64,000 nt of DNA. It comes from Streptomyces aurantiacus. GTDB taxonomy: Bacteria; Actinomycetota; Actinomycetes; Streptomycetales; Streptomycetaceae. Position numbers and translations under genes: made by a program. Under the pieces are notes generated by a model. It did no database searches and was not told the DNA's origin. It saw only the letters and a list, made by a program, of their open reading frames with translations. This document shows, one piece after another, positions 44,719-53,224 of this stretch (the stretch's first letter is position 1; the number at the start of each line of letters is the position of its first letter). The stretch lies in contig NZ_CP114283.1 of the NCBI RefSeq assembly GCF_027107535.1, positions 8,370,001 through 8,434,000 on the forward strand, in the 5' to 3' direction.

Positions 44719-45492
44719 TCAGCCTCCGTACCGGCGGTGGCGTGCGGCGTAGTCACGCATCGCGCGCAGGAAGTCGACCTTGCGGAAGGCCGGCCAGAAG
44801 ACTTCACAGAAGTAGTACTCGGAGTGGGCCGTTTGCCAGAGCATGAATCCGGACAGCCGCTGCTCGCCACTCGTACGGATCACAAGGTCGGGGTCGGGCT
44901 GGGCGCTGGTGTAGAGGTGCTTGCCGATCATGTCGACGTCGACCTCGTCCGCGAGCTGCTCCATCGAGGTGCCCTTGTCGGCGTGGTCGAGGAGCATCGA
45001 GCGCACGGCGTCGGCGATCTCCTGGCGGCCGCCGTAGCCGATGGCGACGTTGACGAGTATTCCGTCGACGTGCGCGGTGGACTCCTCGGCCTCCTTGAGG
45101 ACCGTCTGCATCCGTGACGGCAGGATGTCCGGCGTGCCCACGTGGTGCACGCGCCAACGGCCGTCGGCGGCGAGGGAACTGACGACGTTCTCGATGATGC
45201 CGAGCAGCGGTACGAGCTCTTCCTCGGGGCGGTCGAAGTTGTCCGTCGACAGCAGCCAGAGGGTGACGACCTTCACGTCGGTCTCGGAGCACCAGCCGAG
45301 GAACTCCTCGATCTTGTCCGCTCCGGCCCGGTGCCCCTGCGCGGCGGTGCTCCCCGCCGCCTTCGCCCAGCGCCGGTTGCCGTCCATGATGACCCCGATG
45401 TGCTTGGGCACCTGGTCGTGGTCAAGGTGGCCTTCCACCCTGCGTGCATAGAACCTGACCAGCAAGCGGCGCAGGTTGTCGCGCAGGTTCAC
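44719..45492 (-). CDS. uppS: Cis-prenyltransferase (polyprenyl diphosphate synthase, UppS type)
   Basis: 257 aa. KHIGVIMDGNRRWAKAAG holds the essential Asp and the phosphate-binding Arg residues; GHRAGADKIEEFLGWCSE, TLWLLSTDNFDRP, VNVAIGYGGRQEIADA, PDPDLVIRTSGEQRLSGFML complete the signature. Extends farnesyl or geranylgeranyl diphosphate with IPP to a cell-wall lipid carrier. Streptomycetes often have two paralogues, so this may not be the only one. Confidence 0.94.
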   Translation of the reverse strand: MNLRDNLRRLLVRFYARRVEGHLDHDQVPKHIGVIMDGNRRWAKAAGSTAAQGHRAGADKIEEFLGWCSETDVKVVTLWLLSTDNFDRPEEELVPLLGIIENVVSSLAADGRWRVHHVGTPDILPSRMQTVLKEAEESTAHVDGILVNVAIGYGGRQEIADAVRSMLLDHADKGTSMEQLADEVDVDMIGKHLYTSAQPDPDLVIRTSGEQRLSGFMLWQTAHSEYYFCEVFWPAFRKVDFLRAMRDYAARHRRYGG

Positions 45493-45671
45493 GTTTTCGT
45501 CAGCCCCTCCGTGCAGATGGCAGTCCCCGAGGGCGACACCCTACCCCCGCCGTAGCGCTTCTCCCCCTTGGGGTACAAGGCCTCCCGACCCTCCGGCGGT
45601 ACGGGAGCGGGGGGCGGCCGGCGCGGGAGCGCGGCACCCGCGGGGCGTACGCCGAGCGCGTGGCAGCGCAC

Positions 45672-45713
45672 AAAAAACGGGCCGGTCCGTGGGGGGGGAG
45701 ACGGACCGGCCCG
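45672..45713 (-). terminator. Rho-independent terminator with T6 tail
   Basis: Minus strand: CGGGCCGGTCCGT pairs with ACGGACCGGCCCG (13 bp, 45713-45678), loop of 10, followed by TTTTTT (45677-45672). It ends transcription coming from the HxlR side, about 460 nt past that gene, and is rare here in having a full U-tract. Confidence 0.85.
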
Positions 45714-46012
45714 AGGGGGGGTTTCCACCATAACCCTTCGTAAGTGATGCTGCGTGCATCGGCGTGCCACAACTACTCTCCGGAGTCACCCAGCGACGCC
45801 GGGGTGAGTGCGGAAGCGTTCATTCAAGGGCGGATCATGGCCGAATCACAGCGGATTCCAAGGCGATCGAGGAGAATTCGGAGAGAACCAGGGGGTTCAC
45901 GCACGAATATGGGGCATTAGGCCATCCGCCTCGGACGTACGCCCCAAGGGTGACGCGGCCGGGCCCTCGATCCACACCCGCCCCGGCCTCACCGGCCGGG
46001 GCGACGGCAGGC

Positions 46013-46047
46013 ACCGCGCGGCCCCCTCCGCCGCGCGGTACCACCCC
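46013..46047 (-). promoter_or_regulatory. T-box-like motif with overlapping 10-bp hairpin
   Basis: GGGGTGGTACCGCG (minus strand, 46047-46034) resembles the T-box consensus AGGGTGGNACCGCG. Its 3' part is also the left arm of ACCGCGCGGC/GCCGCGCGGT (46039-46013), giving mutually exclusive folds. No stem I or specifier loop was found and no aminoacyl-tRNA or amino acid gene follows, so this is a weak call. Confidence 0.25.
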
Positions 46048-46170
46048 GCGCAGCTTTGCTGGCGCGAATTGCCTTGGTCTGAACTTACGCGACCCGAGAG
46101 GGGCGAATGAGCCAATCGGGGTAACGATGTGGACACCCTGTGCGCATTCTCGGGATTTTCAGGGGTCCCG

Positions 46171-46554
46171 TCACCCCGCCTGAGCGACCGCTGATGACTC
46201 TTTGCTCATACCTGGGTGTTTACGGGAGATAATTTCCCTCATGTGCCGATCGCCCCATTCGCCCAGTGGCAGAAGGGCGGTGTTCAGCGCCTTGCCCAGC
46301 TCGGTGAGCGAATACTCGACGCGCGGCGGCACCTCCCCGTACACCTCGCGGTGCACCACACCGTCCGCCTCCAGTTCGCGCAGCTGCTGGCTCAGCACCT
46401 TCTCGCTGACCCCCGAGACGTTCCGGCGCAGTTCCCCGAAGCGCTGGATCCCGCCATCGTGCAGCGCCCAGAGGATCATCGGCTTCCACTTGCCGCCCAC
46501 GACGTCCACGGCCGCGTCCAGACCGCAGCTGTAAGGACCCTTGCCCCTCGACAT
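46171..46554 (-). CDS. HxlR-family transcriptional regulator
   Basis: 127 aa from ATG at 46554, with GGAGG 8 nt upstream (ATG 46560 abuts it). GLDAAVDVVGGKWKPMILWA and FGELRRNVSGVSEKVLSQQLRELEADG form the winged helix, EVYGEVPPRVEYSLTELG the wing, then PLGEWG. The near-N-terminal Cys in PYSCGL is the kind that senses electrophiles or redox stress in HypR-type members. Divergent from the AlkZ-like gene, 66 bp apart. Confidence 0.9.
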   Translation of the reverse strand: MSRGKGPYSCGLDAAVDVVGGKWKPMILWALHDGGIQRFGELRRNVSGVSEKVLSQQLRELEADGVVHREVYGEVPPRVEYSLTELGKALNTALLPLGEWGDRHMREIISRKHPGMSKESSAVAQAG

Positions 46555-46620
46555 GGTCATCTCCTCCCGAGACCGGGCAGCGGACAGGATCTGACCTATT
46601 TCGGGTCTACCGTCGCCGCC

Positions 46621-47772
46621 ATGACATCGAGGATCACATGGGACGAGGCGAGCGCGCGGCGCTACGGGCGACAACTGCTGCGCACACCGGCGCAGTCCGG
46701 CACATCCGTGGCCGAGGTCGTGTCCACCCTGCTGGCCACCCACGCGCAGGTCCTGTCGGCGGCCGAGCTCTCCGTGGCGCTGCGGCTCGACGGTTCGACC
46801 CGGCAGGACGTGCGGTCGGCGCTGTGGGACGACCGGAGCCTGGTGAAGACGTACGGCCCGCGGGGCACGGTCCATCTTCTCGCCGCCGCCGAACTCCCCT
46901 TCTGGAGCGCCGCGCTGACCGCCGTCCCCTCCGGTCCCGGGTCGGCGCCGGCCGACGTGCGGATGACGCCCGAGCAGGAGGAGCAGGTCGTCGCCGCGAT
47001 CGGTGACGCGCTGGACGGGCGCGAGCTGACCATCGACGAGCTGAGCGAGGAGGTCGTGGCCCGCACCGGCCCCTGGGCGGGCGACCTCGTGATGGAGGCG
47101 TTCCAGGGCAAGTGGCCGCGCTGGCGCCAGGTGATGCACCGTGCGGGCCAGTCCGGCGCGCTGTGCTTCGCCCCCGACCGGGGCCGCAAGGCCGCCTACA
47201 CCCGCCCGCCGCGCTTCGACCCGCTCCCCGCCGACCGGGCCCTCGCCGAGCTCGTACACCACTACCTGCGCGCGTACGGACCCGCGACGCCGCAGCACTT
47301 CGCCAAGTGGGCCGCGGCGCCCCGGGGTTGGGCCGGAGGCCTGTTCGCCTCACTTGCCTCCTCGGGCGACATCGAGGAGGTCGACTTCGAGGGGGCGCCG
47401 GCCTGGGTGGTGGCGGGCGACACCGACTTCCCGGACGGGACCGTACGGGGGGTGCGGCTTCTCCCCTACTTCGACGCGTACGCCATCGCCGCCCAGCCGA
47501 GGGAGCGGATGTTTCCCGGCGCCGCCTACGGGCGCGCCCTGGCGGGCGGCCAGGCGGGGAACTATCCCGTGCTGCTCGTCGACGGGGTCGTCGCGGGTGT
47601 CTGGCACCAGCGGCGCCGGGGGAAGCGGACGACGGTGACGGTGGAGCCGCTGGGGTCCCTGACCGGCGCGCAGGAGAAGGAGCTGGGCGAGCAGGTCGAG
47701 CGGGTGGGCGAGGTCCTGGAGGCGCGGCCGGAGCTGGTGGTGGGGAAGGTGACGACGGGGGCGCACGCCTGA
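46621..47772 (+). CDS. Winged-helix AlkZ/YcaQ-type (HTH_42) protein
   Basis: 383 aa from ATG at 46621. VSTLLATHAQVLSAAELSVA aligns with the catalytic region of AlkZ-like DNA glycosylases, where the usual Q-x-Q reads H-A-Q. Further family segments: RSLVKTYGPRGTVHLLAAAE, HYLRAYGPATPQHFAKWA, VRLLPYFDAYAIAAQPRERM and PVLLVDGVVAGVWHQRRRGK. Relatives remove alkylated bases or unhook cross-links and give self-resistance to genotoxins. Function is inferred from family only. Confidence 0.82.
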   Translation: MTSRITWDEASARRYGRQLLRTPAQSGTSVAEVVSTLLATHAQVLSAAELSVALRLDGSTRQDVRSALWDDRSLVKTYGPRGTVHLLAAAELPFWSAALTAVPSGPGSAPADVRMTPEQEEQVVAAIGDALDGRELTIDELSEEVVARTGPWAGDLVMEAFQGKWPRWRQVMHRAGQSGALCFAPDRGRKAAYTRPPRFDPLPADRALAELVHHYLRAYGPATPQHFAKWAAAPRGWAGGLFASLASSGDIEEVDFEGAPAWVVAGDTDFPDGTVRGVRLLPYFDAYAIAAQPRERMFPGAAYGRALAGGQAGNYPVLLVDGVVAGVWHQRRRGKRTTVTVEPLGSLTGAQEKELGEQVERVGEVLEARPELVVGKVTTGAHA

Positions 47773-47809
47773 CCTCCCGGGGCGCGGCCCCGATGCCGCC
47801 GCCGGGGAC

Positions 47810-49723
47810 TCATTCGCGCCAGGCGCTCTCCCTCAGCAGACGCAGGCCGTTGAGGCCGACCAGGATCGTGGAGCCCTCGTGGCCCGCGACGCCGAGGGGC
47901 AGCGGGAGATGGCCGACCAGGTCCCAGGTGACGAGGACGGTGATGAACACCCCGGCGAGGCACAGGTTCTGGACGACGAGACGCCGGGCGCGACGGGAGA
48001 GGGCGACCGCCTTCGGGATCGCCGTGAGGTCGTCGTGGACGAGTACGGCGTCCGCGGTCTCCAGGGCCAGGTCCGAGCCCGCCCGGCCCATCGCGACACC
48101 GGTGTGGGCGGCGGCCAGGGCGGGCGCGTCGTTCACACCGTCGCCGACGAAGAGCACCTGCCCGCCCAGGTCCCGTACGGCCTCGGCCTTCTCGTGCGGG
48201 AGCAGGCCCGCGCGTACGCCGTCGGAGGGGACGCCGGTCCGCCCGGCCACCGCGTGGGCGGCGCGGCGGTTGTCACCGGTGAGGAGGACGGACGGGGCGG
48301 CGGTGAGGCGGCTCAGGGCGGCGACGGCCTCGGGGGCGCCCGGTCGGAGCCGGTCGGCGAGGAGCAGCCAGCCGGCCCGCTCGCCGTCCACGCGCACGAC
48401 GACCGCGGTGCCGTCGGTGCCCGGGACCGCGTCCCGCTCGCCGAGCTGCTCGGGGGAGCCGACCTCCACCTTCCGCCCGCCCACGGTCGCGCCCACTCCG
48501 CGTCCCGGCGCGGACCGGAAGTCGTACGCCTCCTCGCGCGGCAGGTCCCGGGCGGCCGCCACGATCGCGCGGGCGACGGGGTGCTCGCTGCGGTGCTCGG
48601 CGGAGGCGGCGAGCGAGAGCAACTCGTCCGCCGAGAAGCCGGGTTCCGGTACGGCCTCGGTGAGGTGGGGGGTGCCCTCGGTCAGCGTGCCGGTCTTGTC
48701 GTAGGCGATCCGGTCCGTCCGGCCGAGGCCTTCCATGACGACGGCCGACTTGATGAGCACGCCGTGGCGGCCCGCGTTGGCGATGGCCGACAGGAGCGGC
48801 GGCATCGTCGCCAGAACCACCGCGCACGGGGAGGCGACGATCATGAAGGTCATGGCCCGCAGCAGCGCCCCGGTGAGCTCGGCGCCGAAGGCGAGCGGGA
48901 CGACGAAGACGAGGACGGTCGCGGCCACCATGCCGAGCGCGTAGCGGTGTTCGATCCGCTCGACGAAGAGCTGCGTCGGGGCCTTCGTGCGGGACGCCTC
49001 CTCGACGAGGGCGACCACGCGGGCGATGACCGTGTCGGACGGGTCGCGCTCGACACGGAGGCGCAGGGCGCCGGTGCCGTTGAGCGTGCCGGCGAAGACC
49101 TCGTCGCCGGGTCCCTTCGGTACGGGGAGGGGTTCGCCGGTGATGGTCGCCTGGTCGATGTCGCTCGCGCCGTCGAGGACGCGGCCGTCGGCGCCGACGC
49201 GCTCCCCCGGGCGCACCAGGACGACGTCCCCGACGGCGAGCCGGGCGGCCTCGACCGTTTCCTCCGCGCCGGTGTCGGGGTGCAGACGGGTGGCCGTCGG
49301 GGGTGCCAGACCGAGGAGGCCGCGGACGCTGTCCTCGGTACGGGCTGTGGCCAGGGCCTCCACCGCGCCCGAGGTGGCGAAGATGACGATGAGCAGCGCA
49401 CCGTCCATGACCTGGCCGATCGAGGCCGCGCCGAGCGCCGCGACGATCATCAGCAGGTCGACGTCGAGGGTCTTCGCGCGCAGCGCCCTGAGCCCTTCGA
49501 GGGCGGGCTCCCAGCCGCCGGCCAGGTAGGCGGCGGCGTACAGCGGGCCCCACAACCAGGCGGATGCGCCGAGCAGTTGGAGCGGCAGCGCGAGCAGGAA
49601 GGCCGCCGTGGAGGCGGCGGCCCAGCGGGCTTCGGGAAGGGCGAACAGACGCGTGCGGACGGGCCGCACGCGCACGGGAGCGGGAGCGGACAGGGCTGTG
49701 GGGGTGGATGTCGGGGCGGACAT
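47810..49723 (-). CDS. P1B-type heavy-metal-transporting ATPase (P1B-4-like)
   Basis: 637 aa from ATG at 49723 (MSAPTSTPTALSA); an earlier start would run into the operator at 49739-49768. No N-terminal metal-binding domain. Actuator loop TGE in ATITGEPLPVPKG, transmembrane SPC in IVASPCAVVLA, phosphorylation site DKTGTLTEGTPH, hinge GDGVNDAPALAAAHTG, and HEGST in the last helix. SPC with HEGST and no MBD characterises Co/Zn/Fe exporters of the CoaT/CtpD group. Divergent from an ArsR repressor that should sense the same metal. Confidence 0.92.
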   Translation of the reverse strand: MSAPTSTPTALSAPAPVRVRPVRTRLFALPEARWAAASTAAFLLALPLQLLGASAWLWGPLYAAAYLAGGWEPALEGLRALRAKTLDVDLLMIVAALGAASIGQVMDGALLIVIFATSGAVEALATARTEDSVRGLLGLAPPTATRLHPDTGAEETVEAARLAVGDVVLVRPGERVGADGRVLDGASDIDQATITGEPLPVPKGPGDEVFAGTLNGTGALRLRVERDPSDTVIARVVALVEEASRTKAPTQLFVERIEHRYALGMVAATVLVFVVPLAFGAELTGALLRAMTFMIVASPCAVVLATMPPLLSAIANAGRHGVLIKSAVVMEGLGRTDRIAYDKTGTLTEGTPHLTEAVPEPGFSADELLSLAASAEHRSEHPVARAIVAAARDLPREEAYDFRSAPGRGVGATVGGRKVEVGSPEQLGERDAVPGTDGTAVVVRVDGERAGWLLLADRLRPGAPEAVAALSRLTAAPSVLLTGDNRRAAHAVAGRTGVPSDGVRAGLLPHEKAEAVRDLGGQVLFVGDGVNDAPALAAAHTGVAMGRAGSDLALETADAVLVHDDLTAIPKAVALSRRARRLVVQNLCLAGVFITVLVTWDLVGHLPLPLGVAGHEGSTILVGLNGLRLLRESAWRE

Positions 49724-49738
49724 GCGCGCCACCATACA

Positions 49739-49768
49739 GGAACACATGAATAGGTCTTCATTCGTTCC
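49739..49768. promoter_or_regulatory. ArsR/SmtB-type operator
   Basis: 30-bp imperfect dyad: GGAAC-ACA-TGAA-N6-TTCA-TTC-GTTCC, 11 of 15 positions symmetric, with the core TGAA-N6-TTCA at 49747-49760. Central in the 80-bp gap between the divergent ATPase and arsR genes, so one dimer could shut both. Confidence 0.8.
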
Positions 49769-49803
49769 GATGCGTGGCGGGGCCGTCTCGCTACGATGAC
49801 GGC

Positions 49804-50169
49804 ATGGGCCATGGAGTCGATGCGAAGAGCAGCACCCGCGACCGTCTGGACGCCGTCGGCGCCGCGGACGTCGCCGCGACGCTCCAGGCTCTGGCCACGC
49901 CCTCCCGGCTGCGCATCCTGGCGCGCCTGCGGGAGGGCCCGTGCGCGGTCGGCGAGCTCGCCGAGGCGGCGGACCTGGAGCAGTCGGCGTGCTCGCACCA
50001 GCTGCGGCTGCTGCGGAATCTGGGGCTCGTCACGGGCGAGCGGCGCGGTCGGTCGATCGTCTACGCGCTGTACGACCACCATGTGGCCGAGCTGCTGGAG
50101 CAGGCGCTGCACCATGTGGAGCACCTGCGGCTGGGGTTGCGGGACGAGACCTTGCGGGACGAGGCGTAA
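49804..50169 (+). CDS. ArsR/SmtB-family metal-sensing repressor
   Basis: 121 aa from ATG at 49804. Winged helix: LQALATPSRLRILARLREGP, LEQSACSHQLRLLRNLGLVT, GRSIVYAL. Helix alpha-5 reads DHHVAELLEQALHHVEH, matching the D-x-H-x10-H-x2-[H/E] metal site of CzrA/NmtR-type sensors; the alpha-3 CVC arsenic/cadmium box is absent. So Zn, Co or Ni is the likely inducer, agreeing with the P1B-4-like efflux ATPase next door. Confidence 0.92.
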   Translation: MGHGVDAKSSTRDRLDAVGAADVAATLQALATPSRLRILARLREGPCAVGELAEAADLEQSACSHQLRLLRNLGLVTGERRGRSIVYALYDHHVAELLEQALHHVEHLRLGLRDETLRDEA

Positions 50170-50260
50170 CCCGGCTGCGTAACCCGACTGCGGGACGAGG
50201 CGCAGGAGCCGCGCGCCGGGACTGCCGGACGCGACGTACGGGTTACGCGTCCTGCTCGTC

Positions 50261-51034
50261 CTACGCGTCCGGGCGGCGGGCCTCGAAGAGGTGGCGGGAG
50301 CTGTGGGCCACGAACGGACCCTCGGCCTCGATCCGCTCGTGCAGGCTGAGCAGTTGGGGGCGGTACCGGTCGACGGTGAAGTCGGGCACCATCCACACCA
50401 CCTTCCGCAGGAAGTGCACGACGGCCCCGATGTCGTGGAACTCCATCCGCAGCCGCTCCGCGCGCAGGTCGACGACTTCGAGGCCGGCCGCCTCGGCGCC
50501 GGCCCGCTCATGGTCCGGGTGGCGGGCGCCGCGCTGCGCCTCGGGCTGCGGACCGAGGAAGTACTCGACCACCTCGTAGGCGCTGGCGGGACCCACGTGC
50601 TGGGCGAAGTACGTGCCGCCGGGCCTCAGGACGCGGGCGATCTCCGTCCAGTGCGCCGTCACCGGATGCCTGCTCACGACGAGGTCGAAGGCCGCGTCGG
50701 CGAACGGCAGCGGGGCGTCCTCGGCAGAGGCGACGACGACCGCGCCCCGCGGGTGGAGCAGGGCGGTGGCCTTGGCGACGTTCGGCGGCCACCCCTCGGT
50801 GGCGACGGTGACCCTCGGCAACTCCCGCGCCGACGCCAGGACTTCACCACCGCCGGTCTGGATGTCGAGAGCGGCTTCGGCCTTGGCCAGGCGCTCCCCC
50901 ATGGCGCGCGCATACCCCCAGGACGGGCGCTCCTCGGTGGCCCGGCCCTCGAACCACGAGAAGTCCCACCCCTCCGTGGGCGCGGCCTCGGCCTCGGCGA
51001 CGAGTTCGTGGAAGGTGCGGGTGGTCGGGCTCAT
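50261..51034 (-). CDS. Class I SAM-dependent methyltransferase
   Basis: 257 aa. ALDIQTGGGEVLASA is motif I (SAM glycine loop), VVVASAEDAPLPFADAAFDL covers motifs II-III, ARVLRPGGTYFAQHVG motif post-III, all as in Methyltransf_11 proteins. Substrate unknown; stand-alone gene between arsR and a DinB protein. Confidence 0.85.
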   Translation of the reverse strand: MSPTTRTFHELVAEAEAAPTEGWDFSWFEGRATEERPSWGYARAMGERLAKAEAALDIQTGGGEVLASARELPRVTVATEGWPPNVAKATALLHPRGAVVVASAEDAPLPFADAAFDLVVSRHPVTAHWTEIARVLRPGGTYFAQHVGPASAYEVVEYFLGPQPEAQRGARHPDHERAGAEAAGLEVVDLRAERLRMEFHDIGAVVHFLRKVVWMVPDFTVDRYRPQLLSLHERIEAEGPFVAHSSRHLFEARRPDA

Positions 51035-51163
51035 GGGGCGATGGTGGCAGGCGGGGCCCGGGTGCGGCGACCGATTTCCCCGGCCGCTGTCCCCGACCGC
51101 CGTCCCTCACTCCTTCGCCCTGCCGACCCCCCTGCCGGCCTCCCTCGCCGCGCCCAGCGGGGC

Positions 51164-51202
51164 GGTGCCGGTGGGCGGTGCCGGTGGGCGGTGCCGGTGG
51201 GC
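51164..51202. repeat. Tandem repeat GGTGCCGGTGGGC x3
   Basis: Three exact 13-bp units at 51164-51176, 51177-51189 and 51190-51202, ending 17 bp before the DinB start and likely overlapping its promoter. Confidence 0.9.
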
Positions 51203-51219
51203 GCTGTTAGGTTCGCGGA

Positions 51220-51741
51220 ATGACCACTCCTGGGGCTGGAATGCCGTACGCCGGCGGCGAGAAGGAAAGTCTGCACGCGAGCCTCGACCACCATCGGGAC
51301 GCGGTGCTCTGGAAGCTGGAGGGGCTGGACGACGAGCAGTTGCGCCGACCCATGACCCCGTCCGGCACGAATCTGCTGGGGCTGGTGAAGCATCTCGGGT
51401 CGGTCGAGTACGGCTGGTTCTGTACGACGTTCGGCCGCGAGGTGGAGCCGCTGTGGTTCGACCCGTACACGGACGAGGACATGTCGGTCGGCCCCGGCGA
51501 GACGACGGCGCAGATCGTGGACTTCTACGGCCGGGCCCGCGCGGCGGCCGACCGTGTGATCACCGAGCTGCCGCTGGACGCACCCGGCAAGGCTCCGTGG
51601 CGCGACCACGAGGTGTCGCTGCGGTGGGTCCTCATCCACATGCTCGAGGACACGGTGCGGCACGCGGGCCACATGGACATCGTGCGGGAGCTGATCGACG
51701 GGGAGACCGGGGCGTACCGCCCGCAGTCGGGCGGTTCCTAG
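51220..51741 (+). CDS. DinB-family (DUF664) protein
   Basis: 173 aa. HHRDAVLWKLEGLDDEQLRR, NLLGLVKHLGSVEYGWFCTT and WVLIHMLEDTVRHAGHMDIV supply the three His of the DinB/YfiT four-helix bundle metal site. Relatives include mycothiol- or bacillithiol-dependent S-transferases; substrate unknown. Immediately preceded by a 13-bp triple repeat. Confidence 0.88.
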   Translation: MTTPGAGMPYAGGEKESLHASLDHHRDAVLWKLEGLDDEQLRRPMTPSGTNLLGLVKHLGSVEYGWFCTTFGREVEPLWFDPYTDEDMSVGPGETTAQIVDFYGRARAAADRVITELPLDAPGKAPWRDHEVSLRWVLIHMLEDTVRHAGHMDIVRELIDGETGAYRPQSGGS

Positions 51742-51853
51742 ACCGGGCGCCGTCGAGTGCGGCCGGTCCGACACCGGCCGCCGGGCACTGGGCACCGGCA
51801 GCCGACGCGAGCGATGTCGGCTGCCGGGCCACGGGCCCATCAGCGCCAGGGGC

Positions 51854-52726
51854 TCAGGGGACGAGGGGGCGTACCTTCTCGGCCGTGAAGCGGACGAAGC
51901 CCTCGGGGTCCGGTTCGTCGGCGGTGGGCTGGAGGATCACGGTGTCGGCGCCGGCGTCCGCGAGGCGTTGCACGGCCTTGGCGACGGTGTCGGCGTCCCC
52001 GGCGACCCCGAGGTCCGGGACCGACGCCACGCCTTCGGTCTCCTGCTCGGCGCGGAGGCGGGCGGTGGCGTCCGGGCCGGTGGCGGCGAGGAGGTAGACG
52101 ACCACCTGGTGCGCCTCGGTGCGGGACGCCGACTCGCGCCCCTGGTCGATGAGTCGGCGGGCCCTGCGCACCCCCTCCGGGGATGTGTTCGCGGTGAGAA
52201 CGGTCCCGTCCGCGGCCTCCCCGGAGAGCTTGAGCGAACGCGGTCCGGTGGCCCCGGCGAGGATCCGCACCGGCGCCGGAGGGGGCCAGTCGAGAGCCAC
52301 GTCGTCGAGTTTCACGTACCGGCCGTCCGTCGTGACGCGCTCGCCCCGCAGCAGTGCGCGCAGCGCCAGGAGGTACTCGCGCAGCAGGGTCACGGGCGAC
52401 TCGGCCCGCGCGCCGACCTGCCCCATCCAGTCCTGTACGCCGTGGCCCACCGCCAGGACGGCCCGGCCGGGGAAGAGCCGGTCCAGGGTGGCGGTCTCCA
52501 TCGCGGTCACGGCGACGTTGCGCAACGGCACGGGGAGCAGGCCGACTCCGACGCGCAGCCGTTCCGTCCACGCGAGGGCCGCCGCCGCCGTCGAGATGCC
52601 TCCCTCCAGGAAGCAGTCCTCCCAGAGCCAGAGCTCCTCCAGCCCGGCGTCGTCCGCTGCGCGGACCACGGCTCGTAGGCGCTCCGGGGGCAGTTGAGGT
52701 CGGAATACAGCACCGAGTGCAGTCAT
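51854..52726 (-). CDS. LLM-class flavin-dependent oxidoreductase
   Basis: 290 aa. Luciferase-like TIM barrel: GLEELWLWEDCFLEGGISTA, VGVGLLPVPLRNVAVTAMET, VLAVGHGVQDWMGQVGARAE, ILAGATGPRSLKLSGEAADG and the closing DTVILQPTADEPDPEGFVRF. Resembles F420-dependent LLM enzymes by length and pattern. Substrate unknown. Confidence 0.87.
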   Translation of the reverse strand: MTALGAVFRPQLPPERLRAVVRAADDAGLEELWLWEDCFLEGGISTAAAALAWTERLRVGVGLLPVPLRNVAVTAMETATLDRLFPGRAVLAVGHGVQDWMGQVGARAESPVTLLREYLLALRALLRGERVTTDGRYVKLDDVALDWPPPAPVRILAGATGPRSLKLSGEAADGTVLTANTSPEGVRRARRLIDQGRESASRTEAHQVVVYLLAATGPDATARLRAEQETEGVASVPDLGVAGDADTVAKAVQRLADAGADTVILQPTADEPDPEGFVRFTAEKVRPLVP

Positions 52727-52785
52727 GCGGTCTTCCTACCCGGAGGGTGGGCGGGGGACAACTTGTTTGCGCGGAGCGGGCGTGA

Positions 52786-53064
52786 TCAAGCCGAGTCGGG
52801 GGCCTTCGGCGTCGGCAGCGGAGCGACGTACGTCCCCCGCTGCGGAACAGTGAAGACCAACTCCTCCTCCACGAGCACCGCGATCGCGCGACGGACCGTC
52901 GTGCGCGCCAGCCCGTACTGCTGCACGAGCTGGGTCTCACTGGAGATGGGCCTGTTCGGCTGCCAGTCGCCCCGCTTGATCCGGGCATGCAGGATGCCCG
53001 CCAACTGCCGGTAGGGCGTGACCGGCCCCTCGTGATCGATTTCGGCATCCGGTTGAAAATCCAT
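52786..53064 (-). CDS. Short GntR-family regulator
   Basis: 92 aa from ATG at 53064. PYRQLAGILHARIKRGDWQP, PISSETQLVQQYGLARTTVR and AIAVLVEEELVFTVPQRGTY are a complete GntR winged helix; there is no effector-binding domain. Such stand-alone GntR proteins paired with the two small genes that follow divergently recur in Streptomyces genomes. An imperfect dyad AGATACGTCTCT lies at 53105-53116. Confidence 0.88.
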   Translation of the reverse strand: MDFQPDAEIDHEGPVTPYRQLAGILHARIKRGDWQPNRPISSETQLVQQYGLARTTVRRAIAVLVEEELVFTVPQRGTYVAPLPTPKAPDSA

Positions 53065-53224
53065 GATCAGAAAGCTACTCGTACAGATAAGGACCCTGTC
53101 ATTGAGATACGTCTCTATACGAAGCGATACAAGGCGAGATAAGTTGCAGCACAGAACTGAAAGAACCCCGGCGACGGAGGCAACCGTCCCGGGGCATGGC
53201 CGACGCTGTATCAGGAGCGCCAAC

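Larger units (their letters stand above)
45493..46170. other. 678-bp non-coding region with tandem hairpins
   Basis: Between the HxlR stop and the uppS start. Minus-strand hairpins: 46013-46039 (10 bp), 45980-46002 (GCCCCGGCC/GGCCGGGGC, 9 bp, 5-nt loop), and the T-tailed terminator at 45672-45713. Could hide a small RNA; no coding frame looks real. Confidence 0.5.
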
